Positions 22,615-32,131 of a DNA stretch of 64,000 nucleotides are shown here, piece by piece (position 1 is the first letter of the stretch; each line of letters begins with the position of its first letter). A program made the translations under genes and the position numbers. The notes under the pieces were generated by a model. It made no database searches and had not been told where the DNA came from. It saw only the letters and a list, made by a program, of their open reading frames with translations. Source of the stretch: a virus; the IMG/VR virus record IMGVR_UViG_3300031521_000012, positions 62,001 to 126,000 of that record. One strand, written 5' to 3'.

Positions 22615-24162
22615 ATGAAAAAAGCTAATAAGCTTACTGAAGAAGAACGTATTCAAGCAAACCTAAATAGCTCAATTAGAAAAATTGAAACTAATTCAAG
22701 ATTAAAAACCTTAACGATAAATAAGATAATAAACGATGATTTAAATCAATTACAAAATAAATTATTAAAACAAGTAACATATAATACAATGAAAAACGAA
22801 AAATTAGAATTATTATTAAACAAGGTGGTTGCCTTTGATCAACCAAACGTTGCCTACTATAAAGGCTTTCTTTATAAAGACAACAGAGGTTACTATATCA
22901 AAGTGGTTGAATCAACTTTGGGTTCATTCTTTTTGAATGATAAAATCTTCCTGAAAGACGGTGATGAACAGTTTATTACACAAGCCGATAAGCCTAAACT
23001 TATGCGTGTTAGCTTAAAATCATGGCATTATCGTCTGATTAAGTATGTGCTAGGTTCAAAAGCACCAACGCCTAAGACAATGCAAAACGGTTGTCCTTAT
23101 TTTTGGCTACTGATTTTCTCAGTACTTGTATCGCCATTCGTATTGCTTGGCAGTGGTTTGTGGTTTGTGATTGGTTTTATTCCACGATTACTATTTTTAG
23201 GCTTAGAGAATTGGGCTAATACTTGGGTTATTGGAATTAGTGATGAACAAGCCTTTGATCTTTACGATCAAGGTAGAAGTTCAAAATTCGGTATACCTGT
23301 AACAGCTAAATTGTTCATGAAAAGAAACGATGAAGATGTTATTGACTTATACATCAAGCAAAAATATAATATTGATTATAGAACCGATAGTAAAGCATGG
23401 TGTGTAAAACGTGATGAATTACGTGAAAAATGGGCTACATGGTATCAGGAAGAACGTAAAAAAATGGATGCTGCTGCTGCTTTACGTAGTACAATACTTA
23501 TGGAAGAAAGACGTAAGCGTATGGCTAGAGAAGCTAAGTGGGAAGCAAGAACTGCACCAATCAAAAAAAATATTAATAATATAATTGACACATTGTACTC
23601 AATCTTCGATTTTGATTGGAAATCAATTATTAAGAGAACCAAACAGGTTGTTGGCGCTGTCTTAACATTCCTTTTACTTGCATTTTCATTTGTAGTGGTA
23701 TGTGCACTTACATTAGGATTATCAATGTTCTTTGATTGGTCGGGTGAGAATTATATGATCTACGTATATTTACTTTCAGGATTGGTTGGCGCAGGAATTT
23801 GTTGGTTATTATCTGTGTTTGTTGGTGGTTGGTTACAAACTGTTGTTAATAAATATAGATCAGGCACTAAAGTATGGTATGTTGAACCTTTCATTTATTT
23901 ATTCTACTATCCGCTTAAATATGTTGCAATCTTCTTGGGATATGCAGTATTAGTTCCTATCAAATTCGTATTCTACAATGTACTATGGAAATTCATTTTA
24001 GTAAACTTAGGATTGTTCTTTTGGAAAGTAATTCGTTCTATTGGTCGTGGTCTTGCTAGCAGTACTGGTGTATTCGGTGAATATTTTTCGGCAAGCTATA
24101 CGGACTACTGTCCCGGGATCGAGTGGGCTGATACTGAACTCGAAGAACGTGAAGAACTTTAA
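22615..24162 (+). CDS. Large multi-pass membrane protein of unknown function
   Basis: 515 residues. A charged, coiled N-terminal part (about 1-150), a hydrophobic pair at about 160-200, a long charged Arg/Lys/Glu-rich stretch (about 270-325), then several hydrophobic helices at about 345-450. No enzyme motif. First gene of the divergent cassette, directly behind two tandem promoters. Likely acts at the host inner membrane; any takeover role is inference. Confidence 0.65.
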   Translation: MKKANKLTEEERIQANLNSSIRKIETNSRLKTLTINKIINDDLNQLQNKLLKQVTYNTMKNEKLELLLNKVVAFDQPNVAYYKGFLYKDNRGYYIKVVESTLGSFFLNDKIFLKDGDEQFITQADKPKLMRVSLKSWHYRLIKYVLGSKAPTPKTMQNGCPYFWLLIFSVLVSPFVLLGSGLWFVIGFIPRLLFLGLENWANTWVIGISDEQAFDLYDQGRSSKFGIPVTAKLFMKRNDEDVIDLYIKQKYNIDYRTDSKAWCVKRDELREKWATWYQEERKKMDAAAALRSTILMEERRKRMAREAKWEARTAPIKKNINNIIDTLYSIFDFDWKSIIKRTKQVVGAVLTFLLLAFSFVVVCALTLGLSMFFDWSGENYMIYVYLLSGLVGAGICWLLSVFVGGWLQTVVNKYRSGTKVWYVEPFIYLFYYPLKYVAIFLGYAVLVPIKFVFYNVLWKFILVNLGLFFWKVIRSIGRGLASSTGVFGEYFSASYTDYCPGIEWADTELEEREEL

Positions 24163-24203
24163 AATAATACACTCATAATTATAAACAAAAAATAACTTAT
24201 ATC

Positions 24204-24851
24204 ATGTATACATTCATAACAATATTTGCACTCACAATAATAATCTGTTCGTGTTTTTACAAGAAGAATATGTGGGAAAATAGGTACTTAGTACTGCTAA
24301 TAGGTGCAAGTCTTTCATTAGTATCAATGATTTCAGTAAATTATGTAGCACGTAGTAAGGCTGATATTAAAATCGTTGTTAATTCCGAAAAGAAATTAAG
24401 TTCTTTTTATATGATCAATACTGATCTTAAGTACGCTAAGGATAGTAATAATGTATTGAAACGGCTTGTTAAAAACAACTATTCATTCTATAATAATCAT
24501 GACGCATCTGAATTTATTAAAAGCAAGAAATATCCACATTCCCAAACCAAAATTAGCTTCATTTTATATGAAAACGGTGGAACTAGATATGTAGGTGTTT
24601 TCGTTGATAAGAGAAATGGTGATCAAATAGACTTTTATCACCTGAACAATATATACTTTCAGCCAAGCAAAGATAGTAATGCCTATGTACAAGAAGAAAT
24701 AGCTGAATACAATGTACAGAGTAAATGGGTTGTTAAAGGTACTATACCATCAGCTAAATCAGCTACAATCATATACGTTCCTAAATGGGAATATGCAATG
24801 ATACCTAATTCATTACTTCGTAAATTACCTGTAGAATGGAAAAGAAGCTAA
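24204..24851 (+). CDS. Membrane-anchored protein
   Basis: 215 residues with two N-terminal hydrophobic helices (about 1-20 and 28-47) and a soluble beta-rich C-terminal domain. No family recognised. Overlaps the next start by 16 nt. Confidence 0.6.
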   Translation: MYTFITIFALTIIICSCFYKKNMWENRYLVLLIGASLSLVSMISVNYVARSKADIKIVVNSEKKLSSFYMINTDLKYAKDSNNVLKRLVKNNYSFYNNHDASEFIKSKKYPHSQTKISFILYENGGTRYVGVFVDKRNGDQIDFYHLNNIYFQPSKDSNAYVQEEIAEYNVQSKWVVKGTIPSAKSATIIYVPKWEYAMIPNSLLRKLPVEWKRS

Positions 24852-25126
24852 TTGAAGTCTGCGATGCTATATTTGTTGATGTAACATGCATGGAAAATGA
24901 TATGACTGATATCAAGTGTGGCGGTCCTGCCACACTTGGTTACGAGTTCAACATTAGTCCTGACGAAGATATAAATGATTTTAAAGCTTTCTTGACCAAG
25001 TGCATTAAAAAACATAAAATGCCGTTAATGGGCATTACAACCAATATTCGAAAAAATATTCCAGTAAGCGACCTTTGGACAAGAGAATTGATCGAAAGTT
25101 ATATTCAAAAAAATAAAATATATTAA
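24836..25126 (+). CDS. Hypothetical protein
   Basis: 96 residues, soluble, three Cys in the first 30 residues. Translationally coupled to the preceding membrane protein. No family recognised. Confidence 0.5.
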   Translation: MEKKLIEVCDAIFVDVTCMENDMTDIKCGGPATLGYEFNISPDEDINDFKAFLTKCIKKHKMPLMGITTNIRKNIPVSDLWTRELIESYIQKNKIY

Positions 25127-25129
25127 ATC

Positions 25130-25372
25130 ATGAAAACAACATTATTAGAAATTCTTTGGAAAAAAGAATTGATTCATTGGAGAAGAATGAAACAGGTGTT
25201 TGGTAAATTTAATTGGTTTGGTAAATTAATTATTGCGCCTTTGGTAGTCATTCTTGTAACATTAACACATTATGCTTTTGCATTAATGCACACAATGTTT
25301 GAACTATGCCTATATGCTTTTGCAAGACAAGCATTTAAATATAACTTGCAGAAACTAGCTCTTAAAGTATAA
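25130..25372 (+). CDS. Small membrane protein
   Basis: 80 residues: basic amphipathic N-terminus (KKELIHWRRMKQ) and a hydrophobic helix at about 36-65. Starts 3 nt after the previous stop. Function unknown. Confidence 0.55.
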   Translation: MKTTLLEILWKKELIHWRRMKQVFGKFNWFGKLIIAPLVVILVTLTHYAFALMHTMFELCLYAFARQAFKYNLQKLALKV

Positions 25373-25389
25373 CTATAAAAAAACTAACT

Positions 25390-25647
25390 ATGTTTAAAAG
25401 TATTGCATATGTAATGTCAGTAATGATTTACTATTTCATCGAATCTTTACTGGTGGGTCTCTTCGTCAGTGTAGCATATCATAAAATATTATTCAATAAA
25501 TTATTTATTGTCGATATCACATATTTTCAATGGGTGGTAATGATTTGGATTGTTAAGGTCTTATTGTTTGACCTGTTCAAAGTCAACGTAAATAAAGATA
25601 TTGTAATGGTAAACGAAACAAATACAGCTAATTTAAATAATCAATAA
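25390..25647 (+). CDS. Small membrane protein
   Basis: 85 residues with two hydrophobic helices (about 5-27 and 42-62) and a polar Asn/Thr-rich tail. Function unknown. Confidence 0.55.
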   Translation: MFKSIAYVMSVMIYYFIESLLVGLFVSVAYHKILFNKLFIVDITYFQWVVMIWIVKVLLFDLFKVNVNKDIVMVNETNTANLNNQ

Positions 25648-25650
25648 CAA

Positions 25651-25872
25651 ATGTCAAAATATAAAAAAGAAAATCCAAGGATTCCAGTTAGGTTCATTGA
25701 TGACAAAACTGAGGAAGTATTGTTCGAGTTAAAAGATAAAACATCAATAACTGTTGGTGAAATCTTTTCAAATTATATAGGTTCTAGCATTATTGAAGAC
25801 CACTTTAAAGGTAAAAAGCTACCTAGAAAAGTATTGGTAATTGCAATTGCAGAATTTACGCTAGAAGATTAA
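25651..25872 (+). CDS. Hypothetical protein
   Basis: 73 residues, soluble and charged, begins MSKYKKENPRIPVRFIDD. No family recognised. Confidence 0.5.
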   Translation: MSKYKKENPRIPVRFIDDKTEEVLFELKDKTSITVGEIFSNYIGSSIIEDHFKGKKLPRKVLVIAIAEFTLED

Positions 25873-25882
25873 TACTACGATA

Positions 25883-26305
25883 ATGATAAAAGTTGTACCG
25901 TTTATAGAAACAATTTGCAGTGAAGAGTTTAAAACATTTCTCTACAAGCCGTTTGATATCAAAATGTTATATTCAAATGGTGATACAACTACATTGTTCA
26001 CTGGTTGGCGTGGGAAGAATATGGGGAACTGGCATAGGTTTATGAATGATGATGGTATTACACTAGAATTTTATGCTGGTGATTACAATGTTAGTAATTC
26101 TAAAACTACCAGAAACTATACGATACCATTACCGATTACACTAAATGATTTCATCAATGACATGCATAAATATGGGGTTCAGCTTTATTGGGGAGATTGG
26201 ATTGATGAAAATTTTGAACCTAAAGAATATTTACGTGTTGATGAAATACGTGGATATTTTATTGATTTGTTAAAAAAAATGGATAAATCTCATGAGCTAC
26301 AATAA
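25883..26305 (+). CDS. Hypothetical protein
   Basis: 140 residues, aromatic-rich, beta-strand pattern in the middle (LYSNGDTTTLFTGW). No family recognised. Confidence 0.5.
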   Translation: MIKVVPFIETICSEEFKTFLYKPFDIKMLYSNGDTTTLFTGWRGKNMGNWHRFMNDDGITLEFYAGDYNVSNSKTTRNYTIPLPITLNDFINDMHKYGVQLYWGDWIDENFEPKEYLRVDEIRGYFIDLLKKMDKSHELQ

Positions 26306-26355
26306 AATCTTTGCTTTTGAGATTTATTCGTTAACTTTGTTAAAATTTAATTATA

Positions 26356-27084
26356 ATGAATACTAACGATATTAAACTATGGTCAAATATTTCGTTCAAG
26401 ACAAAATGCTATCGCAAAAATTTTGATTTAGTTACCGAAAATGAAAATATTATAACAGAATGCGCAGGTAGCATATCTGAATTAAAAATATCTGAAGGCA
26501 AAACGCCATTTATTATTGGGGAATATAGCTTTTCTGTTTGGAATATTGAATTAAGTAAAATGTTGAATATTGATATCAATAAAATCATTAGAAAATATTC
26601 AATCGAAAACACATATCTTGAGTTAGCATCTATTATTGAGGATGAATTAATTGATACATCCAAATACAAAAAGATTGTACTGGTTCATTCATTGATTTTA
26701 CGTCCTGAATTTAGAAAACATGGTATTACTGAAGAATTTATTGAATTCTTATATAGAGATTACTATAATGAGAATACCTTAATTCTAGCACTCGTTAAGC
26801 CATTTCAAGATAATCCAATTGATAATGACTATTATTCCAATCAAAAACTGGTTCGATCACCAATTAAAATTGGCGATGCAGAAGTACAAGAAACTATTCC
26901 AGCATCAGTATATTATTCACTAAAGGATTTATACGATAAAAACGACATAGAATTTAATGAGTATAAACTATTTGCAGTTGCAAGTAAATGTGGTTTTACT
27001 CGGATAGGCGAAACACATCTATTCGATTTTTTACCTGAAAACACAATTAAACGACTTAAAGAAAAGAACAATGTCCAAAAGTAA
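26356..27084 (+). CDS. GNAT-like acetyltransferase
   Basis: 242 residues. IVLVHSLILRPEFRKHGITEEFIEFLYR resembles GNAT motif A (strand, then R-x-x-G/H-x loop, helix); the final KCGFTRIGETHLFDF resembles the C-terminal strand of the fold. GNAT enzymes transfer acetyl groups from acetyl-CoA; phage members can modify host proteins or inactivate toxins. The acetyl-CoA loop is not perfect. Confidence 0.5.
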   Translation: MNTNDIKLWSNISFKTKCYRKNFDLVTENENIITECAGSISELKISEGKTPFIIGEYSFSVWNIELSKMLNIDINKIIRKYSIENTYLELASIIEDELIDTSKYKKIVLVHSLILRPEFRKHGITEEFIEFLYRDYYNENTLILALVKPFQDNPIDNDYYSNQKLVRSPIKIGDAEVQETIPASVYYSLKDLYDKNDIEFNEYKLFAVASKCGFTRIGETHLFDFLPENTIKRLKEKNNVQK

Positions 27085-27331
27085 AAAAGAATTAACAATA
27101 TTAGATTACCATGAAGCATTAGATAGAACATATCTAATGACGAGTATCGTTAATGATGCTCTAATGGAACATCAAGTAATTTTAAAACATGAAGAACTAC
27201 ATGAAAAAATTGAATCGGCTATTGCATTATTAGCAGAAGCATATCAGCTGATCGGTGGCTTAGAATTCTCATTATTTCCCAATGAATTTAAAGTTGCCGA
27301 TGAAAAATCAATTTCAAAACAGAAGCATTGA
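27071..27331 (+). CDS. Hypothetical protein
   Basis: 86 residues, helical, acidic. Overlaps the GNAT-like gene by 14 nt. No family recognised. Confidence 0.5.
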   Translation: MSKSKKELTILDYHEALDRTYLMTSIVNDALMEHQVILKHEELHEKIESAIALLAEAYQLIGGLEFSLFPNEFKVADEKSISKQKH

Positions 27332-27463
27332 TTATCAACGTAATGTAACTTACTGAATTTTTTACTATTTATAAACGTATGCAAATTATCCTCAACATAA
27401 CAATACACTCCAAACTTCTTCGACTTAGAATAGCGATATTTTAAGTGATAATACTATCCAATA

Positions 27464-27487
27464 CCTAGAAAATCGAAGTTTTCTAGG
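27464..27487 (+). terminator. Hairpin terminator candidate
   Basis: CCTAGAAAA-TCGAAG-TTTTCTAGG, 9-bp perfect stem followed by CATTTT. It lies in the 241-nt gap between the cassette and the lytic transglycosylase gene; the rest of the gap shows no gene and no clear promoter match. Confidence 0.55.
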
Positions 27488-27572
27488 CATTTTGGTCTTA
27501 AGTGACTCCTATTTGGAATACTACAATAAATTTAAAATGTTTATTCCATATCACATTATTTAAAACAAACAT

Positions 27573-28166
27573 ATGAGAAAACTACTAATTATAATATTTA
27601 TATTATTCATTAACTTTACTTCGGCTAGCAATTATCCTAAAGATAGTATTGCTATCGATACTAATCAAATGAATATTAAAGAAATAGTTGAGTCAGAATC
27701 TGGTGTAAAGATACCAAGATACGCAAACATTAAATACATTGAGTACATATATAATACTGCAAACGACCTCGAATTGCCAATAAGAATTGTATTTAGATTG
27801 ATATATACCGAATCTAAATTTAAAGGTAACACTGTTTCACATGAAGGTGCTAAGGGTTTTATGCAGCTAATGCCAAGAACATATTCAAAATATGGAAAAT
27901 TACTTGAAATAAACAACTTAAATATTGACAATAATTGTAAAAACATAATTGTTGGATTATATTACTTAAAATCGATGTATAATTACTGGAACAAAAGAAA
28001 CATAACCGAAAATAATAAATGGAAATTCACACTTGCATCATACAATGCAGGTATTAATAATGTAATAAAACATAAAGGCATTCCACCGTTTAAAGCAACC
28101 AGAAATTTCCTTGCATTCATATTAAAAGAACCATCAATTTACTTAGCATTAAAAAATGAAGACTAA
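27573..28166 (+). CDS. Secreted lytic transglycosylase (SLT family)
   Basis: 197 residues. Signal peptide MRKLLIIIFILFINFTSAS. Catalytic region RLIYTESKF (Glu), then GAKGFMQLMPRTY and later ASYNAG, the three hallmark motifs of SLT-type muramidases. It cleaves peptidoglycan glycan strands non-hydrolytically. With the GH25 and amidase genes it makes three wall-degrading activities in this window. Only plus-strand copy. Confidence 0.88.
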   Translation: MRKLLIIIFILFINFTSASNYPKDSIAIDTNQMNIKEIVESESGVKIPRYANIKYIEYIYNTANDLELPIRIVFRLIYTESKFKGNTVSHEGAKGFMQLMPRTYSKYGKLLEINNLNIDNNCKNIIVGLYYLKSMYNYWNKRNITENNKWKFTLASYNAGINNVIKHKGIPPFKATRNFLAFILKEPSIYLALKNED

Positions 28167-28455
28167 ACTAAAAACAGCACACGAAGAAGCCTATAGCGAT
28201 AATAGCAAAACACTAGGCGTATTGATAAATTATTCTATTGATACAGAACAACCAGATTGGAAAGAAAGCTTCATCTATATTTTCAATAACGGCACATATA
28301 TTTTCTTTGATACGATAACCAACATGTTTAATTATCTCGTTGGTGAACGAAAAATCAAAAGAGCATATATGTCGGAAGATGATTTTGATTTATATTATGA
28401 TACTGATTTTATTGATGGACAATTTAATGGTTTGCTAGTTTGGACTGACAATTAA
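28156..28455 (+). CDS. Hypothetical protein
   Basis: 99 residues, acidic, aromatic-rich. Overlaps the transglycosylase by 11 nt. No family recognised. Confidence 0.5.
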   Translation: MKTKLKTAHEEAYSDNSKTLGVLINYSIDTEQPDWKESFIYIFNNGTYIFFDTITNMFNYLVGERKIKRAYMSEDDFDLYYDTDFIDGQFNGLLVWTDN

Positions 28456-28576
28456 TATGGCGTTGATTGATTATAATACGATTATAAGCCACTTTTACAT
28501 CTAAACGATACGAATGTACCTAAACATAAAATCTATCAGTAGAATAGCTTAAAATGAATTCCAGCGGTATATAACA

Positions 28577-28614
28577 GAAATGAGCCGAATAACAATTGTT
28601 ATTCGGCTCATTTC
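28577..28614. terminator. 38-bp perfect palindrome, bidirectional terminator between convergent units
   Basis: 19 bases (28577-28595) are the exact reverse complement of the next 19. It sits between the plus-strand cassette and the minus-strand late block, where both converge. Core GAGCCGAATAACAA/TTGTTATTCGGCTC with flanking A and T. Confidence 0.8.
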
Positions 28615-28639
28615 ATTAGTGAAAGAATGTATGTTATAG

Positions 28640-29485
28640 TTATATCTTTCTGAATATATTCATCATTTGAATCGAGAAATTCATTTGTGTTGCGGATTGC
28701 ATGCCAATGAAATCCAATGTATCCTCTCTATTAAGTTCAATATTTTTCCAATAATATTCAGACAGTTCGTTAAGCGGTAATAATTCATCAACCTTTTTAA
28801 GTTTCAAGAAATCTGCAATCAACATTAATGGTGCATCGTTATAGCCATTAAATTTCCAAATATTTGCAGTATCGATTAAACCAGATTCCCATGGTTTAAT
28901 GCTTAATGATTTTTTAATAATCAATGGCAATTCCTTAACAGTAATAAACTGCTCCACATCATCATCTTTATCCCTATAGACCATGAATCGTTTAATTAGT
29001 AATGGAATGTCATGCGTAGATATATTGAATCCACATAATGTATACAGACTCTCCTTTTTAGCTTCTTTTCTAGCTTCAGATATTAATATGAGATCAGTCA
29101 AAAATGTTTCAATAACGATTCTTTCATTATCATTCGTTATAATTTTCATATCTCTCTTCTGACCATTATCCATATGAAGTATAGCATAGGAAATAGATAA
29201 GATTCTAGTATATTCAGGGTAGTACACTGCATTTTTCAAATATATATCGTTTTGAACGACAAGTATAGATTCATCATTACTAGTAATGATATCTGGAATT
29301 GGCTTTACTTTATCAGTAACATCAAATTTAAATTTGGTTTTAGAAATATACGCCCAACGTTCAAACATTGGCTTATCATTAATAAATAAATCATATAATG
29401 ACTTATGAATTAAAACTGGTTTAACATTAATGAATAGCATATCATATATGCTTGCTTTGTTAAAGATTTCGTCAAATTGTGACAT
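28640..29485 (-). CDS. DnaQ/PolB-exonuclease-like protein with a degenerate first motif
   Basis: 281 residues. YPEYTRILSISYAI and LCGFNISTHDIPLLIKRF match ExoI-flanking and ExoII regions of 3'-5' exonucleases related to family B polymerases; DTANIWKF follows. The expected D-x-E of motif I is not seen at the right place (QNDIY), so catalysis is doubtful. It is the last gene of the late block. Confidence 0.5.
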   Translation of the reverse strand: MSQFDEIFNKASIYDMLFINVKPVLIHKSLYDLFINDKPMFERWAYISKTKFKFDVTDKVKPIPDIITSNDESILVVQNDIYLKNAVYYPEYTRILSISYAILHMDNGQKRDMKIITNDNERIVIETFLTDLILISEARKEAKKESLYTLCGFNISTHDIPLLIKRFMVYRDKDDDVEQFITVKELPLIIKKSLSIKPWESGLIDTANIWKFNGYNDAPLMLIADFLKLKKVDELLPLNELSEYYWKNIELNREDTLDFIGMQSATQMNFSIQMMNIFRKI

Positions 29486-29511
29486 AGAATAACTGAATTA
29501 AAGGATTTATA

Positions 29512-29874
29512 CTATTGGTTGAATAAAAATTGAAAAATTTTCTTGCGTGAATTGATTACTTCAATTCGAGTTTCTTTATGTATTACAGCAATATCATAAA
29601 AATCATATGATTCGAGCAATGCTCTGGTATATTGTTCTGCTTTATCGTGCTTCAAAATATATTTAATATATTTTTTTATCTTTTTTTGCCTTGACTTACT
29701 TACTTGTTTCTTTTCTATTTCAGAAATAAATAAATCACCAAGCGTATCAATTTCACGTGCAGCAGTGGCTTTTTTACGTTCAGCATCATCTTTTAGATAT
29801 TTTTTGAACGTCTTATAATTATCATGATCATTATCATCACAATCAATTGATAATAGGTTTTTATCTTCAGCCAT
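29512..29874 (-). CDS. Hypothetical protein
   Basis: 120 residues, lysine-rich and helical (coiled-coil-like middle, KKQVSKSRQKKIKKYIKYI). No family recognised. Confidence 0.5.
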   Translation of the reverse strand: MAEDKNLLSIDCDDNDHDNYKTFKKYLKDDAERKKATAAREIDTLGDLFISEIEKKQVSKSRQKKIKKYIKYILKHDKAEQYTRALLESYDFYDIAVIHKETRIEVINSRKKIFQFLFNQ

Positions 29875-29885
29875 CGGTGGAAAAG

Positions 29886-30422
29886 TTATTCTGCTTTAGG
29901 CGGTTTTGCAGTATCCAGTTTATCTGTAGGTTGATAACCTTCTCTGAATGGTACTTCTGGCGTGACACTAACTACGTCAGTAGCTGATTCTTTAGGCTTC
30001 CTACCTCTTTTTTTACTGACTTTAGGAATATCATTATCGGCTAATTCAGCAAAAGAGTTTACTCTAAGTTCATCAAGCTCTTTATAGAATTTCTTAACTT
30101 GTTCTTCCATAACCCCTTTCATCTTATCCATTTCGTCCTTAAACTCACGTTCTCTTTCAGCAATTTTTTCATTTGTAAGGATAACCATTTCAACAAAGTC
30201 AACAAGATCATCAGCAATGACATTATCATCTTTAGGATATATTCTAATAACTTTACCAATTTCGTTTTCGCTTAAAATCTCACATCCTACTTCTTTATTT
30301 TCAGTAAACACCCATCCCGCAGGAATACCAATCTCCAGCTCATACCAACCCTTAGTAGTGTTTCGTGAAAGCTTTAGCATATATCCTGTTATGCTATCCA
30401 ATGCTTCTTCAATTGTATTCAT
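29886..30422 (-). CDS. Coiled-coil protein with AT-hook-like motif
   Basis: 178 residues: folded N-terminal part, a Glu/Lys-rich coiled coil (about 90-130), then KKRGRKPKES, which resembles an AT-hook, and a Pro-rich tail. Structural or DNA-associated; not recognised further. Confidence 0.55.
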   Translation of the reverse strand: MNTIEEALDSITGYMLKLSRNTTKGWYELEIGIPAGWVFTENKEVGCEILSENEIGKVIRIYPKDDNVIADDLVDFVEMVILTNEKIAEREREFKDEMDKMKGVMEEQVKKFYKELDELRVNSFAELADNDIPKVSKKRGRKPKESATDVVSVTPEVPFREGYQPTDKLDTAKPPKAE

Positions 30423-30617
30423 TTAAAATAAATATGTAAAAAATAATGTTAATGATGCCCAAAGCATAAGCTTTTCGGCAGTCGAAATTTCAAACTTCGA
30501 TTCGTTGTTTAGAACAAATCTTCCATACATTTTCATCAATAGATTTGTTAAAACATATATGATGAAAATGATGGAAGATATGAACAAAAACTGATATATT
30601 TCAGCTATTATAGACAT
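30423..30617 (-). CDS. Small two-helix membrane protein
   Basis: 64 residues with hydrophobic helices near 8-28 and 46-63. Start overlaps/abuts neighbours tightly. A holin-like role is possible near the lysin gene but cannot be shown. Confidence 0.5.
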   Translation of the reverse strand: MSIIAEIYQFLFISSIIFIIYVLTNLLMKMYGRFVLNNESKFEISTAEKLMLWASLTLFFTYLF

Positions 30618-30620
30618 GAC

Positions 30621-30887
30621 TTATTCAGCGTGAGTTTGTCCTTGTTGTGGTTGAGCTGCAACTGGTGCAGGAGTACCGTCAGCATTAACAGGTGCTTCAG
30701 TGAAATACTGCTCAATCAGTCCCATCTTAGCATTCAATAATGCTATTTGTTCCAAAAAGTAGGTCATTTCATTGATTTTGTTTTTATAATTCATGTTTAC
30801 ATCCTGTGCTAAGCGTACCAATTCGATTTCAGCGAAGTACTTGTCATTTTGGACTTTGTTTGTCAAGTCTAATTTTAAATTTGCCAT
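30621..30887 (-). CDS. Hypothetical structural-region protein
   Basis: 88 residues: helical (coiled-coil) body and a Pro/Ala/Gln-rich disordered tail. Typical of small virion-associated or chaperone proteins, but unassigned. Confidence 0.5.
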   Translation of the reverse strand: MANLKLDLTNKVQNDKYFAEIELVRLAQDVNMNYKNKINEMTYFLEQIALLNAKMGLIEQYFTEAPVNADGTPAPVAAQPQQGQTHAE

Positions 30888-30962
30888 TGTTTTGTTTAAT
30901 TTTAAATAATATTATTTTTATACTGTAAAAGTAGTCATTCTAAATACTAAATGCAAGAATTT

Positions 30963-31406
30963 TTATACTATTTCTAAAATATTTTTTTCTTCTTTTATTG
31001 ATGTGTTTTGTATCTTGTATATTTCAACTAAAATATTCAAAATGTTTTTATTTTTTTGCTTGTTATCGACCTCAAAAATACCTCTCCAAAATTTTTCGAA
31101 GTATGGTAATGATATATCCAAATTTGAATTCTCTTGTGCTCTGTAAAACTGATGATAATAATATGATCGATAGTATTCTCTCAATTCATTGTTATCTGTA
31201 AAATCAATTCCCTCAAGCTTAAACTCTTCACAAACTTTATTAAAGCACCATGAAAAATGGTTATTGATGTTAGTATCTGTGTATAAACTTTCATAATCAA
31301 TATAATATTCATATATGTAATAAAGTAAATTAATTGAAAAATCTCTATATAACTCCACTCTATCCTTAATAATATTATATTTTTTACTGTTGGTATTGTT
31401 TGCCAT
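30963..31406 (-). CDS. Hypothetical protein
   Basis: 147 residues, very Asn/Tyr-rich, helical. Starts 1 nt after the lysozyme stop. No family recognised. Confidence 0.5.
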   Translation of the reverse strand: MANNTNSKKYNIIKDRVELYRDFSINLLYYIYEYYIDYESLYTDTNINNHFSWCFNKVCEEFKLEGIDFTDNNELREYYRSYYYHQFYRAQENSNLDISLPYFEKFWRGIFEVDNKQKNKNILNILVEIYKIQNTSIKEEKNILEIV

Positions 31407-31407
31407 A

Positions 31408-32085
31408 TTAAAATAAATTAAAATACTCCTTTTTCATTACATTTAAATCAATATTTCCATTATAGCCATCAACAGCACCCTTTTCAGTAAACTGCCAAAT
31501 CTTCCATTCTTTCCATCCATTGGGTATTAATGGTAGGCTTACTTCTGGATTGTTTGGATAGCCTGCAAGCCATAATGGATTTGCTCCAAATATCGGGCTA
31601 CTGTTAGTATCAGCAAAGCTTTTATATGAATAAAATATCGTTGATACGTTATGCTGCTTTAATCCATTAATGAATGTTGTAATAAACTTATTCATATGGT
31701 CTACCTTATTATCCCATACAACACTTGTTGAATATGCTTCAAGGTCTAGTACTAACGGTAAATCGGCTTTAGGTAGCACTGCTAAATGTGCAAGTACATT
31801 GAAAACCTCTTCGTTAGCATCGTTTTCTGGTATAGACACGTTACCCGGTCTGGCAAAATGATAATATCCTATTTTAACCCCATTTTTTTGAGCATCCAAT
31901 ACTCTATTTTTTAAATTATATTTGCTATCTTCATCAACTGTTGTTCCTTCAGTCATTTTAATAAAAGCAAATTCAATTCCAGCAGCCTTTGCTTTACTCC
32001 AATTAATATCGTTTTGATATTTAGAACAATCAAGACCTAATACAGCATTTAATTCTGCTAATCGTTTTTTTGATATGTTTGCCAT
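31408..32085 (-). CDS. GH25-family lysozyme (endolysin)
   Basis: 225 residues. LGLDCSKYQNDINWSKAK is the N-terminal strand with the first conserved Asp; IKMTEG, KIGYYHFARPG and LVLDLEAY carry further active-site positions; the C-terminal WQFTEKGAVDGYNGNIDLN is the family signature. Hydrolyses MurNAc-GlcNAc bonds. No signal peptide, so it would need a holin. A late motif (32101-32109) lies 15 nt upstream of the ATG. Confidence 0.92.
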   Translation of the reverse strand: MANISKKRLAELNAVLGLDCSKYQNDINWSKAKAAGIEFAFIKMTEGTTVDEDSKYNLKNRVLDAQKNGVKIGYYHFARPGNVSIPENDANEEVFNVLAHLAVLPKADLPLVLDLEAYSTSVVWDNKVDHMNKFITTFINGLKQHNVSTIFYSYKSFADTNSSPIFGANPLWLAGYPNNPEVSLPLIPNGWKEWKIWQFTEKGAVDGYNGNIDLNVMKKEYFNLF

Positions 32086-32100
32086 AGTTATGTATTTAAC

Positions 32101-32109
32101 ATAAATACT
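32101..32109 (-). promoter_or_regulatory. Late motif AGTATTTAT before the GH25 lysozyme
   Basis: Minus-strand AGTATTTATG ending 15 nt upstream of the ATG at 32085. Confidence 0.7.
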
Positions 32110-32131
32110 ATAGCCATATATAATTTTTTAT

